Of a DNA stretch of 64,000 bases, positions 44,857-54,220 are shown one piece after another. The stretch is from Muricauda sp. SCSIO 65647 (GTDB lineage: Bacteria > Bacteroidota > Bacteroidia > Flavobacteriales > Flavobacteriaceae). Under the pieces are notes generated by a model. That model ran no database searches. It was not told the DNA's origin and was given only the letters and a program-made list of their open reading frames with translations. The stretch covers positions 2,210,501 through 2,274,500 of the forward strand of contig NZ_CP091037.1 in assembly GCF_021534965.1 (NCBI RefSeq). The letters run 5' to 3'. The stretch's first letter is position 1. Each line of letters starts with the position of its first letter. The position numbers and the translations under genes are program-made.

Positions 44857-46878
44857 TCAGTTTTTTGTCAGGTCATAAAAATATGCTCCCTTTTCACCTG
44901 TATGGTGAAAGGGGATTTTTCTTTTCAGGCAGGTTTGCCGCCAACGGGCAACATGACCATTGTAGTTGCTGCCGTCTGCAATGATTTGTACCGGTTTCAG
45001 GCTATCGATCAGTCGCTCTAGGTTTATTCGGGGCGATTGGGTAATCAAGAGGTAGTCGGTTTGTTTGGGATAAACACCAAGACTGTCCATCACATAGAGC
45101 ATTTTATTGCCAAGATGATAGCTGTTTTGCATTAGAAGCGAGCTGACCGAATCAATACGTTCACCGACAACATAATCGGTAACGATGCGATTTTTTGCTT
45201 CCTTTCCCGTTGCGGAATAAATGACCACAACGTCACCTTTGTGGTGTAGTATCATTGAATTTTTGGTTTGATGGGCGACTAAAAGTGATTCCTTTTCCTT
45301 ATGCCGTGTCGTTTGAACGATGACCCATACTTGAAAAAGAATGACACTGCTGCCCAAGGCCATGATATTTTTGAACTTCGGTCTTGTTAAAGTGAAAACC
45401 AGGGCAAAAATAATGACGTAGGCGAGCAGCATCTGAACAACATCGAAAGAGATGTTGGTGAACAAAAAGGTTTCTTGTTGGGCCACAAAACCGATGATGG
45501 TGTTCATTCCCTTGATAATAGTATTATAACCCGTAACAAGTATTGGGGGCAACGCATTCAACAAAGCAAGGGCAATGACAAGCATTCCACCGCCCAGGAT
45601 CACGCCCAAAAAAGGAACGACCACAAGATTTGAGATAAAGAACAAAGCCGGAAATTGATGAAAATGGAAAAGGCTCAACGGCAATACCCCCAATTGGGCG
45701 GCCACACTGACGGAGACCAATTGCCAAACTCTTTTGGGGAGAAAACCTTTCGGCTCCCAAAAACGCTGAAGTTTTGGGTAGAGCCAAACAATGGCAAAAA
45801 CGGCTGCATAACTCATTTGAAAACCTACTTGAAAAAGAAAGAGCGGCTTAAAGAGCAAAATGAAGAACATTGACCATACAATGGTGTTGAACGTGTTGGT
45901 CGGTCGGTTCAATTGCATGGCGTAGGCCACAAACGAGAACATGGTCACCGCCCTGACGATTGAGGGTGAAAGTCCTGCAACAAAGGCAAAACCCCATAAG
46001 CATACCAAAATTGTGACCAATTTTAAAGTCTTGCCATGGGGAAGTGACTCCAGGGGAGTCAATAGCAACTGTAGAAGCAAAAGCAAAATACCTATGTGCA
46101 GTCCTGAAATGGCCAAAATATGTACGGCCCCTGCATTTTTATAGTTGTCATAGGTTTCTCCAGAGAGCTCACTGCGTTCACCCAATAACAGCGCTTGCAT
46201 TACCGAGACCTCATCACTGCCAAAATCATGTTGCTTGAGCTTTGAAATGATTTTCTGTCTGAGGTTTTGGGCAAGGCCGTATACTGTCGTTGTTTGTCTT
46301 TCGAATTGAACCAGTTGCCCTGAACCGATTCTCAATTCATGAAAAATGCCCTGTTTCCTCAAATAATCCCTGTAATCGAATTGATGGGGGTTCAGAGGGG
46401 GGTTGATAGTGTTGAGCTTGCCATAGGCGACAAATTCGTCATCTACATAAAGCCTTTTTGGTATGGTTTCCCTTGAAATGTTCACCACAATTGTACCCCT
46501 TGCCGGGTTCTGGTCAATTTGTATGATCTCTGCCAAATAGCGATACGAAAAACCAGTGTGCTTCAGTGGCTCTGAAATTCTTGCCCTGAACGTATGGTAC
46601 GATGTGATTTCTTGCCCAAGATAGCCTTGTGCCTGGTTTTTTGGATGGGTGAAACCAACAACCATGATACCCAAAGAAATAGTGCCCAATACGACCACTA
46701 TTGCAAAAATGGAAAATACCCGACCCCGTCTTTTTCGAATGTTCAGGCCCAACAAAATCAGAAGGACACAAAAGACTATAAAAAAAGGTTTTGGAGGTAT
46801 CTCAAGATAAAAACCCAAGATTATTCCAAAGACAAGGCCCAAAGTGAGTCTGACCGAGACCAATTGAAAGAACCCCAT
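44857..46878 (-). CDS. comEC: ComEC/Rec2 competence channel protein
   Basis: A 673-residue polytopic protein read from the ATG at 46878, which overlaps the upstream gene's stop (TGATG); a longer reading adds 13 residues. Parts: N-terminal helices and a DUF4131 OB-like domain (HTFRARISEP; YLAEIIQID), then the Competence domain (NYKNAGAVHILAISGLHIGI; GLSPSIVRAVTMF), then a short C-terminal metallo-hydrolase-like remnant without the HxHxDH motif. It should form the inner-membrane DNA uptake channel. The weak C-terminal domain is usual for shorter Bacteroidota forms. Confidence 0.88.
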   Translation of the reverse strand: MGFFQLVSVRLTLGLVFGIILGFYLEIPPKPFFIVFCVLLILLGLNIRKRRGRVFSIFAIVVVLGTISLGIMVVGFTHPKNQAQGYLGQEITSYHTFRARISEPLKHTGFSYRYLAEIIQIDQNPARGTIVVNISRETIPKRLYVDDEFVAYGKLNTINPPLNPHQFDYRDYLRKQGIFHELRIGSGQLVQFERQTTTVYGLAQNLRQKIISKLKQHDFGSDEVSVMQALLLGERSELSGETYDNYKNAGAVHILAISGLHIGILLLLLQLLLTPLESLPHGKTLKLVTILVCLWGFAFVAGLSPSIVRAVTMFSFVAYAMQLNRPTNTFNTIVWSMFFILLFKPLFLFQVGFQMSYAAVFAIVWLYPKLQRFWEPKGFLPKRVWQLVSVSVAAQLGVLPLSLFHFHQFPALFFISNLVVVPFLGVILGGGMLVIALALLNALPPILVTGYNTIIKGMNTIIGFVAQQETFLFTNISFDVVQMLLAYVIIFALVFTLTRPKFKNIMALGSSVILFQVWVIVQTTRHKEKESLLVAHQTKNSMILHHKGDVVVIYSATGKEAKNRIVTDYVVGERIDSVSSLLMQNSYHLGNKMLYVMDSLGVYPKQTDYLLITQSPRINLERLIDSLKPVQIIADGSNYNGHVARWRQTCLKRKIPFHHTGEKGAYFYDLTKN

Positions 46879-47426
46879 CACAATACGCGGGTGGCTTTCA
46901 CGAAAGCATAGTTCCAATAGCCATCGCGAAGAGACGAAATGATAACGCCCCTTGAGCTGGTAGAATGTATGAATTTAATATCACCACCATCAACATCGAC
47001 CACTAGGCCCACATGGTTGATTCGCTTGCCCCGTTTTCGGGTCTTAAAGAACAAAAGATCCCCTTTTCTAACTTTTCCAACCTTTATCTTTCGCCCCTCA
47101 TTGGCCATTTCATATGAAATACGTGGGAATTCGATGCCGTGTTCCTTAAAAGAAATGTAGAGTAATCCAGAGCAGTCCATGCCTTTTCGTGTAGTACCTC
47201 CAAATTTGTAGCGCACCCCTGAAAAGGTCATGGCCGTGGCAATGATCCGTTCCGCTTTTTCATCGACTACGATTTCTGGCTTACTTTCCTCGTCTGAAGG
47301 CAAATGGTCTGATTCATTGGCTTCAACCGAGACCGTTCTTTTTTTGCCATACGTTGTCTTTTTCTTGACGACACCACAGCCAATGAACAAAAGCAAAGAA
47401 AAAAAGAGGAAGATTTTTTTTGTCAT
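46878..47426 (-). CDS. NlpC/P60 (C40) peptidase, lipoprotein
   Basis: A 182-residue lipoprotein (lipobox LFIGC) with a C40 peptidase domain at about 64-180: catalytic Cys in GMDCSGLLY, His in NHVGLVVDV, and the third residue in FIHSTSSRG. Such enzymes cut D-gamma-glutamyl-meso-DAP links in peptidoglycan stem peptides. Its start codon lies in the 3' arm of an 11-bp perfect hairpin that begins 6 bp after the lpxB stop. Confidence 0.88.
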   Translation of the reverse strand: MTKKIFLFFSLLLFIGCGVVKKKTTYGKKRTVSVEANESDHLPSDEESKPEIVVDEKAERIIATAMTFSGVRYKFGGTTRKGMDCSGLLYISFKEHGIEFPRISYEMANEGRKIKVGKVRKGDLLFFKTRKRGKRINHVGLVVDVDGGDIKFIHSTSSRGVIISSLRDGYWNYAFVKATRVL

Positions 47427-47452
47427 CCAAGAAAGTAACGGTTTCTTGGATG
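47424..47452 (-). promoter_or_regulatory. Start-codon-sequestering hairpin before the NlpC/P60 gene
   Basis: CATCCAAGAAA and TTTCTTGGATG are perfectly complementary over 11 bp around a 7-base loop. On the minus-strand transcript the 3' arm ends exactly with the ATG of the peptidase. Folding would hide that start codon in a stable stem. Alternatively it could be a protein-binding palindrome. Confidence 0.55.
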
Positions 47453-47458
47453 TTAAAA

Positions 47459-48568
47459 TTACATATTTTCAAGAATTAACGAAGCAGCTCTGTCACTGGC
47501 ACCTCCTCCTCCCAATTTCCTTCTCAAGGTTTCATAGTCTGAAAGCATCTGATTACGTAGGGGGCCATCGAGTATTTTTGTAAGCTCGGTTTTGAGGTTT
47601 TTGGTAGTTAGTCCACCCTGGATCAGTTCTTTCACCACTTCTTTGTCCATAATCAAATTCACCAAAGAAATATGGTCGAGGGTAATAATGCGTTTTGCGA
47701 TTTGGTATGAAATCCAATTGCCCTTGTAGCAGACCACTTGTGGCACCTTGAAGAGTGCGGTTTCCAATGTTGCGGTACCACTGGTCACCAAAGCTGCATG
47801 GGCGTTGTGCAAAAGCGGGTAGGTCTGGTTTGAAACGAACGAAACAGAATTGTTCAGAAAGCTTTTGTAAAAGGTTTCATCAAGGCTTGGCGCCCCTGCG
47901 ATCACAAATTGATATTCTTGAAAGTCTCTGGTGATAGAGAGCATGACCTTGAGCATTTTTTCCACTTCCTGTTTACGGCTTCCGGGCAACAGGGCTATAA
48001 TGGGTTTCTGTGGATGGAGACCGTTCTGCCCTCGAAATGCCTCTTGATCGAGAAGTTCAGTGTTCTCGATGGCATCGATCAAGGGATGACCCACAAAATC
48101 AACCGGGTAACCATGCTTCTTTTCATAGAAATCCTTTTCAAAAGGAAGAATCACGTACATATGGTCGATGTCTCTCTTGATGGCAGCGATACGGCTTTCA
48201 CGAGAGGCCCAGATCTGGGGAGAAATGTAGTAATTGGTCTTGAAGCCTTTCCGTTTCGCCCATTTTGCAATACGAAGGTTGAAACCTGAAAAATCGATGA
48301 AAATGATGACATCAGGTTTGAAGGCCTCAATATCTTTTTTGCAGTAGCTGATATTGGCAATGATACTGGGTATGTTGGCGACCACTTCCAAAAATCCCAT
48401 GAAGGCCATTTCTTTATAGTGTTTGGCCAGTTCACCGCCTGCCTTTTGCATCAAATCGCCGCCAAAGCACCGAATATTTGCCTTACTGTCCTTTTTTTTT
48501 AAGGCCTTGATAAGATTGGATCCGTGCAGATCACCAGAAGCCTCACCAGCTATGATATAGTATTTCAT
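47459..48568 (-). CDS. lpxB: Lipid-A-disaccharide synthase
   Basis: A 369-residue GT19 enzyme that joins UDP-2,3-diacylglucosamine and lipid X. AGEASGDLHGSNLI (7-20) is the family opening, IDFSGFNLRIA, SPQIWASRESRI and ALLPGSRKQEVE are the further signatures, and LVTSGTATLETAL is the nucleotide-binding end. It lies between a small membrane protein and the NlpC/P60 lipoprotein in an envelope operon. Confidence 0.94.
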   Translation of the reverse strand: MKYYIIAGEASGDLHGSNLIKALKKKDSKANIRCFGGDLMQKAGGELAKHYKEMAFMGFLEVVANIPSIIANISYCKKDIEAFKPDVIIFIDFSGFNLRIAKWAKRKGFKTNYYISPQIWASRESRIAAIKRDIDHMYVILPFEKDFYEKKHGYPVDFVGHPLIDAIENTELLDQEAFRGQNGLHPQKPIIALLPGSRKQEVEKMLKVMLSITRDFQEYQFVIAGAPSLDETFYKSFLNNSVSFVSNQTYPLLHNAHAALVTSGTATLETALFKVPQVVCYKGNWISYQIAKRIITLDHISLVNLIMDKEVVKELIQGGLTTKNLKTELTKILDGPLRNQMLSDYETLRRKLGGGGASDRAASLILENM

Positions 48569-48570
48569 AG

Positions 48571-48852
48571 TCAGAAGATTTTGTAGAACAGAATGATCAG
48601 GGCCGTCAATAGGGTGGCAATCATGACACCCCTTGCCCGCAGGTCCCTTTTTATGCGAAGAAATCCAAAAAAGGCCACCAAATTCAAAATGGCACCCAGT
48701 GCGAGAAGGCTTCCCAAGTGATCTTGGACCACAGCGGTCTTCAAGGTCTCGGCGACTCCCATGTTTGAAAAGAGCAGAATATAGAGTAGTGTTCCAAAGG
48801 TATTGGCAATGATGCCCACGACAAAACCGATGATGATTTCTTTATTTCTCAT
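48571..48852 (-). CDS. Small membrane protein between surE and lpxB
   Basis: 93 residues with three hydrophobic stretches (IIIGFVVGIIANTFGTLLYILL; LLALGAILNLVAFFGFL; VMIATLLTALIILFYKIF). No family recognised. It overlaps surE by 11 bp and precedes lpxB by 2 bp, so it is translated with them. Confidence 0.7.
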   Translation of the reverse strand: MRNKEIIIGFVVGIIANTFGTLLYILLFSNMGVAETLKTAVVQDHLGSLLALGAILNLVAFFGFLRIKRDLRARGVMIATLLTALIILFYKIF

Positions 48853-49624
48853 TCAATGTCCAATTATTCAATTGTGGTATGGCATGGTGCGCAGTAAGGT
48901 CGAATTGGGTAGGTACGATCGATATAAATCCGTTGGCCAGTGCCCATTCGTCGGTATCTTGCCCTTTGTCCAAAAGCTCAAATTCACCGGTCAACCAGTA
49001 GTATTCCTTGCCTGATGGGCTGGTTCGCTTGTCAAATTTTTCCTTCCAGTTTGCCCGTGCCTGTCGGCAAACTTTGATGCCATTGGGCAAAGTGCCGTTT
49101 GTTTTCGGAATGTTCACATTGAGCACCGTACCTTTTGGAATGCCATTTTTCAGTGTTTCTGAGACAATCTTTTTGACAAACTTCAATGAGGGCTGAAAAT
49201 CGGCGTCCCATCCATAGTCACAAAGCGAAAAACCAATGGCGGGCACACCCTCGATACCGGCTTCTATGGCTGCACTCATGGTGCCCGAGTAAATGACATT
49301 GATAGATGAATTCGAACCGTGGTTTATGCCGCTTACGCAGATATCGGGCCTACGGTCCAACAACTCTTGTAACGCCAATTTTACACAATCTGCCGGGGTA
49401 CCGCTACAACTATATTCTGCCGGGGCACCATTTTCTTTATCGACGACCATTCGTGTAGAATAGAGCGTATTGTCAATGGTTATGGCATGGCCCATACCTG
49501 ATTGGGGACTGTCTGGAGCAACCACTACGACATCGCCGATCTCTTTCATCACAACGATTAAGGCCCTGAGCCCAGGTGCTGTAATGCCGTCATCATTGGT
49601 CACAAGAATCAAGGGTTTTTCCAT
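48842..49624 (-). CDS. surE: 5'/3'-nucleotidase SurE
   Basis: A 260-residue SurE phosphatase acting on nucleoside monophosphates. The metal-binding start LVTNDDGITAPGL (7-19), the active-site turn VAPDSPQSGMGHAIT and SGINHGSNSSINVIYSGTM are all present. The final part SIVPTQFDLTAH is typical. It heads the surE-(93 aa)-lpxB-nlpC-comEC minus-strand run. Confidence 0.94.
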   Translation of the reverse strand: MEKPLILVTNDDGITAPGLRALIVVMKEIGDVVVVAPDSPQSGMGHAITIDNTLYSTRMVVDKENGAPAEYSCSGTPADCVKLALQELLDRRPDICVSGINHGSNSSINVIYSGTMSAAIEAGIEGVPAIGFSLCDYGWDADFQPSLKFVKKIVSETLKNGIPKGTVLNVNIPKTNGTLPNGIKVCRQARANWKEKFDKRTSPSGKEYYWLTGEFELLDKGQDTDEWALANGFISIVPTQFDLTAHHAIPQLNNWTLNEK

Positions 49625-49642
49625 CGGGCATACTTAACTGGG

Positions 49643-49650
49643 CAAAAATA
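49643..49650 (-). promoter_or_regulatory. -7 box of the surE operon
   Basis: TATTTTTG on the minus strand fits TAnnTTTG, about 18 bp before the surE ATG. No -33 TTG at 19 bp. Confidence 0.4.
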
Positions 49651-49821
49651 CGTTTTTCAAAAGGATAAGGTGGGTATGGCGTTTAACAAAAAATTAAATG
49701 CGGTACCAAATACTGGCATGGTTTTTTCAGTATCTTAGAGAATTGGAAGAAGTACTAATGTAGAGGGATTTACGAAAGACCTGTGGAAATGAGGAAGTAT
49801 CTCCCACCTAAAAACATATTT

Positions 49822-52029
49822 ATGAAAAAGAATTTCACATTGGCCCTCTTGGTTATTCTCGTTGCGGTCGCTTCTTGTAGCTTTACCAATAAGTCGTTTG
49901 AGACCAATGATAAAGATAAGCTCTTGTTGGATTTGATAACCTATGTGCTTGAAAAGGGCCATTATGAACCCAAAGACATCAATGATACGTTCTCTTCGAA
50001 TGTTTTTGATGACTTTATCGATATCATTGACCCCACGAAACGTTACTTTCTACAGAGCGATATCGATGGGTTCGAGCAATACCGGTTTCAAATCGATGAC
50101 CAAATCAAGAACACTGACATCACCTTCTTTAATTTGGTCTATCAACGTTTGATGAAACGTATGGGTGAGGCCAAGGAAATCTACAAGGAAATTCTGGCTG
50201 AATCTTTTGATTATAATGTTGAGGAAAGTATCAATATCGACTATAGGGAAGAATCTTTTGCAGCCAATAAAAAAGAACTGAAAGAGCGTTGGCGAAAGCA
50301 GTTGAAATATAATACGCTTGGTGTCTTTGACAATAAGATAGCCGATTTGCGCCAAGCGGCAGGTTATAGCAAAGATGGCTCTGAAGATATTGTAGGTGTA
50401 GATGTTGGTTCAACTACAAAGAGCATTAAGGTACCCAATACCGAAAGCTTGGGAGACATGACCATAGCGGAAGTAGAGGTAGATGCGAGAGAAACCACAA
50501 AGAAAACACTCGATGAGTTTTTTGATTTTGTCGATGATCTTGAGCGAAAAGATTGGTTCGTTCAGTACGTGAACACCATTGTTGACGAGTTTGACCCACA
50601 CACGTTTTATTTTGCCCCTGATGAGAAAGATAAATTTGACATCAGTATGTCGGGCAAATTTGAAGGTATTGGTGCCCGGCTACAAAAAAAGCCAGAAGGC
50701 GCACGAATTGTGGAGATTATTTCTGGAGGACCGGTATGGAGAGAACAGAGTCTTGAAGTGGGTGATGAAATCATAAAAGTGGGCCAAGAGAATGAAGAGC
50801 CGATCGATATTGTGGGTATGAGGCTTGATGATGCCATCAAGTTGATAAAGGGTCCAAAGGGGACAGTGGTGAATTTGACCGTTCGTCGTGTAGATGGTAC
50901 CATAGAAATGATTTCGGTAACCAGAGATGTCGTGGTTTTAGAAGAGTCATATGCCAAATCGGCAACGGTCATAAAAGACGATTTGAAGTATGGTATCATT
51001 CATTTGCCCAAATTTTATGTTGATTTTGAGGATTATTCTGAAAGAAATGCTGCTACAGACGTTGCCAAAGAAGTTGAGCGATTGAAAGAAGAGGGTGTTG
51101 AAGGCCTTATTTTAGATTTACGCGACAATGGTGGTGGATCGCTGAAAACCGTTGTTGAAATGGCGGGCTTGTTCATCAAAGATGGCCCTATTGTACAGGT
51201 AAGGTCATCTGGCCAGCGCAAAGAAGTTCATGAAGACAAAGATGAGCGCATTCAATGGGATGGCCCCTTGGTGATATTGGTCAATGAGTTGTCGGCATCT
51301 GCCTCAGAGATTTTGGCTGCGGCCATGCAAGATTATAAGCGTGCCATTGTAATCGGTAGCAAGCAAACCTTTGGCAAGGGAACGGTTCAGAATGTGATTC
51401 CTTTAGATAATATTGTCAGAAGCAACGAACATGGTGATTTGGGCGCAATCAAACTGACCACCCAGAAATTTTACCGTATCAATGGCGGTTCTACCCAGTT
51501 AGAGGGCGTTAAAAGCGATATTGTGGTGCCAGACAGGTACAGCTATATTGACTTAGGAGAGAAAGATCAAGAAAATCCACTGGGGTGGGATAAGATTACC
51601 CCTGCTGATTATGAAATTTGGAATGGTTACATTGATTTTGAGACGGCCGTATCAAACAGTAAGGAAAGATTGGCCAACAATCCTCAGGTCAAATTGATCG
51701 AAGAGAATGCCAAATGGTTGAAAGAGCAACAAGACGAGACTTTGATCTCCCTTAATTATAGTGCTTATAAGACCCAAGAAGAAAGGGCAAAAGAGAAATC
51801 CAACTATTTCAAAAGCTTGAGGGATTATGATTCAAAGTTGACCTTTAACTCATTGAGATATGAAACGGAGCTGTTCACCAAAGATTCTGTTTTGAGAGAA
51901 AAGCGCAACCGTTGGCACAAAGAGCTGGCAAAAGATGTCTATGTCGAAGAAGCCGTGAACGTTTTGAAAGATTTGAAAATGAACAATTTCAAGGGCAGCA
52001 ATACAAAGTTGGCCAGTGTGAAAGGATAA
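49822..52029 (+). CDS. Carboxy-terminal processing protease (Tsp/Prc, S41)
   Basis: A 735-residue lipoprotein read from the ATG at 49822 (MKKNFTLALLVILVAVASC); the longer reading adds 13 residues before the signal. An N-terminal helical part precedes the PDZ domain (FEGIGARLQKKPEGARIVEI... GDEIIKVG), then the S41 core: GLILDLRDNGGG, NELSASASEILAAAMQ and KQTFGKG supply the Ser/Lys dyad. A C-terminal DUF3340 helical domain completes it. It degrades or trims periplasmic proteins from the C-terminus. Confidence 0.92.
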   Translation: MKKNFTLALLVILVAVASCSFTNKSFETNDKDKLLLDLITYVLEKGHYEPKDINDTFSSNVFDDFIDIIDPTKRYFLQSDIDGFEQYRFQIDDQIKNTDITFFNLVYQRLMKRMGEAKEIYKEILAESFDYNVEESINIDYREESFAANKKELKERWRKQLKYNTLGVFDNKIADLRQAAGYSKDGSEDIVGVDVGSTTKSIKVPNTESLGDMTIAEVEVDARETTKKTLDEFFDFVDDLERKDWFVQYVNTIVDEFDPHTFYFAPDEKDKFDISMSGKFEGIGARLQKKPEGARIVEIISGGPVWREQSLEVGDEIIKVGQENEEPIDIVGMRLDDAIKLIKGPKGTVVNLTVRRVDGTIEMISVTRDVVVLEESYAKSATVIKDDLKYGIIHLPKFYVDFEDYSERNAATDVAKEVERLKEEGVEGLILDLRDNGGGSLKTVVEMAGLFIKDGPIVQVRSSGQRKEVHEDKDERIQWDGPLVILVNELSASASEILAAAMQDYKRAIVIGSKQTFGKGTVQNVIPLDNIVRSNEHGDLGAIKLTTQKFYRINGGSTQLEGVKSDIVVPDRYSYIDLGEKDQENPLGWDKITPADYEIWNGYIDFETAVSNSKERLANNPQVKLIEENAKWLKEQQDETLISLNYSAYKTQEERAKEKSNYFKSLRDYDSKLTFNSLRYETELFTKDSVLREKRNRWHKELAKDVYVEEAVNVLKDLKMNNFKGSNTKLASVKG

Positions 52030-52052
52030 AAATTCCCTAAAAAATTTTAAGG

Positions 52053-52080
52053 CCCCGACGTAAACGTTGGGGTTTTTTTT
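52053..52080 (+). terminator. Rho-independent terminator of the Tsp/Prc gene
   Basis: CCCCGACGT and ACGTTGGGG (one G-T) form the stem and eight Ts follow, 24 bp past the stop codon. Confidence 0.88.
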
Positions 52081-52116
52081 GCCCTATGGCAGGAAAATAA
52101 AAATAAAATGCAACCG

Positions 52117-52124
52117 TATCTTTG
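52117..52124 (+). promoter_or_regulatory. -7 box of the nuclease gene
   Basis: TATCTTTG fits TAnnTTTG exactly and lies 14 bp before the ATG at 52139, directly after the upstream terminator. The -33 region has no TTG at 19 bp. Confidence 0.45.
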
Positions 52125-52138
52125 GAGCAAATTTTCCT

Positions 52139-52954
52139 ATGAGCAGAAAAGCCGTTTATACACTCTTATTGATTATTTGTATTATCGGTTTTTGGCTGTT
52201 TGAAAACTTTTATACCCCGGCGCCCTATTCTCCCAAAAAAGAAAGTACACCTAGCCTTCCTTTTGAAGAACAATTTTTGCCCAGTTCGTCTTTGGACCAG
52301 CTGGTGGAACACCAAAACTATATGCTCTCGTACAGTGAGCCATACGAACAGGCCGAATGGGTAGCTTACCGGCTATTGAAAGAGCACCTTACCTATGATG
52401 ATAGGGAGCGGCCCTACTTTGTTGAAGACCCCAAGGTAAGAACAAAATCAGCAGATTGGCGCAATTATAAAGGTTCAGGTTACGACCGGGGCCATTTATG
52501 CCCCGCGGGTGATAGACGGTTTTCAGAGCAAGCCTACAACGAAACATTCTATACCAGTAACATTGCCCCGCAGAAAAAAGATTTTAATGCCGGGGTTTGG
52601 AACCGACTGGAGCAACAGGTGCGATATTGGGGCAAAAGATATGGTGAACTCAATGTCATAACGGGGGGTGTTCTCGAACCTGGATTAAAGGAGATAGGCG
52701 ATGAGGGAGTCGATGTGCCCCAATATTTCTATAAGGTTGTCTTTCGTGAGGATGGTAATGAATTACATGTGCTGGCTTTTTTGCTCCCACATGCTGAGAC
52801 AACTGCCAAATTGAACACATTTGTGGTTGCTTTGGACAGTCTTGAAAGCGTTACCGGAATCGATTTTTTTGAGAAAATGCCGGAGCAGTTTCAAAGTAGA
52901 ATTGAAAGGAATATCGACACTTCGCCTTGGCCGTTTTCAAATACCTTCCCGTAA
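52139..52954 (+). CDS. DNA/RNA non-specific endonuclease (NucA type), membrane-anchored or secreted
   Basis: 271 residues from the ATG at 52139, with an N-terminal signal/anchor (LLLIICIIGFWLFENFY). The beta-beta-alpha-metal nuclease motif DRGHLCPAGDRR provides the catalytic His, and FYTSNIAPQKKDFNAGVWNRLE supplies the Mg-binding Asn. It probably degrades nucleic acid outside the cytoplasm. An upstream ATG at 52067 lies inside the preceding terminator and is rejected. It converges on rodA with an 18-bp overlap. Confidence 0.88.
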   Translation: MSRKAVYTLLLIICIIGFWLFENFYTPAPYSPKKESTPSLPFEEQFLPSSSLDQLVEHQNYMLSYSEPYEQAEWVAYRLLKEHLTYDDRERPYFVEDPKVRTKSADWRNYKGSGYDRGHLCPAGDRRFSEQAYNETFYTSNIAPQKKDFNAGVWNRLEQQVRYWGKRYGELNVITGGVLEPGLKEIGDEGVDVPQYFYKVVFREDGNELHVLAFLLPHAETTAKLNTFVVALDSLESVTGIDFFEKMPEQFQSRIERNIDTSPWPFSNTFP

Positions 52955-54220
52955 ACGGTTTGAATCGAGTTTTAGAAAGATAAAGAGCAATAGGGTAAAG
53001 AAAACCATGCCCGATCCACCATAGCTGAAAAAGGGAAGCGGGATACCGATGGTGGGCAAAAGCCCGATGACCATACCAATGTTTATGGCATAGTGTATAA
53101 AAAGGATGGAAATGACCCCATAGCCAAACATTCGCCCAAAGGTGTTTTTTTGTCTTTCTGCAAGACCGATCAAACGAAGAAAGAAAAAGGAAAAAATCAA
53201 GATGACCGCAGCCGTGCCGATGAACCCCCATTCTTCACCCACTGAGCTGAAAATATAATCGGTATGTTGTTCGGGCACAAAATCTCCTTTTGTTCGGGTG
53301 CCCTCTAAAAAACCTTTTCCAAAGAAACCTCCAGACTCAATGGCCTTTTCAGACTGGTAGGTATTGTAACCGATGGTCTTTCGTATTTGATCTAACTTGT
53401 TCTCATCTTTTTCCAATCCCAGCCAGAGGGCGAAGCGGTCACGGTGGCGCTGCTCGAATACGTTCTCAAAAACAAAGTTGACCGATAGTGAGAAGAGTAC
53501 CGAAATGATTAACGTAATGCTAAGGGGCAGGACAGGAATCTTAACCGAAGGTTTTTTAAAGAGAAACACCAAAGTGAGCAAGAGAACCAGGCCTATTGCG
53601 ACCCATACGGTGCCATACATCAAGGTAGCGGCAAAAAGAACCACTAAAACAATCGGGATCAAAAAATAATATAGGGGCAATCCTTCCCTGAAAAGAACAA
53701 AAAACAATGAAGAAAATATCAGGGCACTTCCTGGATCGGGTTGGGGCAGTATCAATAAAGCGGGCACCAAAATAATCAGTGCCGCATATAGCTGATGCTT
53801 TCTGTTTTTGATATCAGTTTGAATATCACTGAGATATTTGGCAAGGGCAAGTGCTGTCGTGACTTTTGCCAACTCTGAAGGCTGCAGGTTAAAAAACCCC
53901 AAATCATACCAAGAGGTTGCCCCGGCTATAGTCTTTCCAAAAAGAAACAGACCGAGCAACAAAACCAATGAGATCAAGTAAAAGATACTTGCAAACCGTT
54001 CAAAAAATCCACTTTCGACAAAAAACACCAAAAAGGCAACGATTAGACTGAATATGATGAAAAACAGCTGTTTGCCATAAAGGGTCGAAAAATCAAAAAT
54101 AGAGGTGTGATCCTCCCCTAAAGTAGTTGAGTAAATATTGATCCAACCGGTAAATACTAAAAGAACATAAAAGAAAACCGTGAGCCAGTCTAATCTTCTC
54201 AGTACATTCTTACCAGACAT
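52937..54220 (-). CDS. rodA: Rod shape-determining SEDS protein RodA
   Basis: A 427-residue SEDS glycosyltransferase with about ten membrane helices; it polymerises lipid II with PBP2 in the elongasome. WYDLGFFNLQPSELAKV carries the SEDS signature and QHTDYIFSSVGEEWGFIG and GIPLPFFSYGGSGMVF follow near the C-terminus. It is last in the mre operon and overlaps mrdA by 11 bp. Confidence 0.94.
   Translation of the reverse strand: MSGKNVLRRLDWLTVFFYVLLVFTGWINIYSTTLGEDHTSIFDFSTLYGKQLFFIIFSLIVAFLVFFVESGFFERFASIFYLISLVLLLGLFLFGKTIAGATSWYDLGFFNLQPSELAKVTTALALAKYLSDIQTDIKNRKHQLYAALIILVPALLILPQPDPGSALIFSSLFFVLFREGLPLYYFLIPIVLVVLFAATLMYGTVWVAIGLVLLLTLVFLFKKPSVKIPVLPLSITLIISVLFSLSVNFVFENVFEQRHRDRFALWLGLEKDENKLDQIRKTIGYNTYQSEKAIESGGFFGKGFLEGTRTKGDFVPEQHTDYIFSSVGEEWGFIGTAAVILIFSFFFLRLIGLAERQKNTFGRMFGYGVISILFIHYAINIGMVIGLLPTIGIPLPFFSYGGSGMVFFTLLLFIFLKLDSNRLREGI

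Noticed and set aside
44848-44868. Terminator between the peptide transporter and comEC
   Set aside because: Only a four-pair GAAG/CTTC stem precedes the T-run, too weak to list as a feature.
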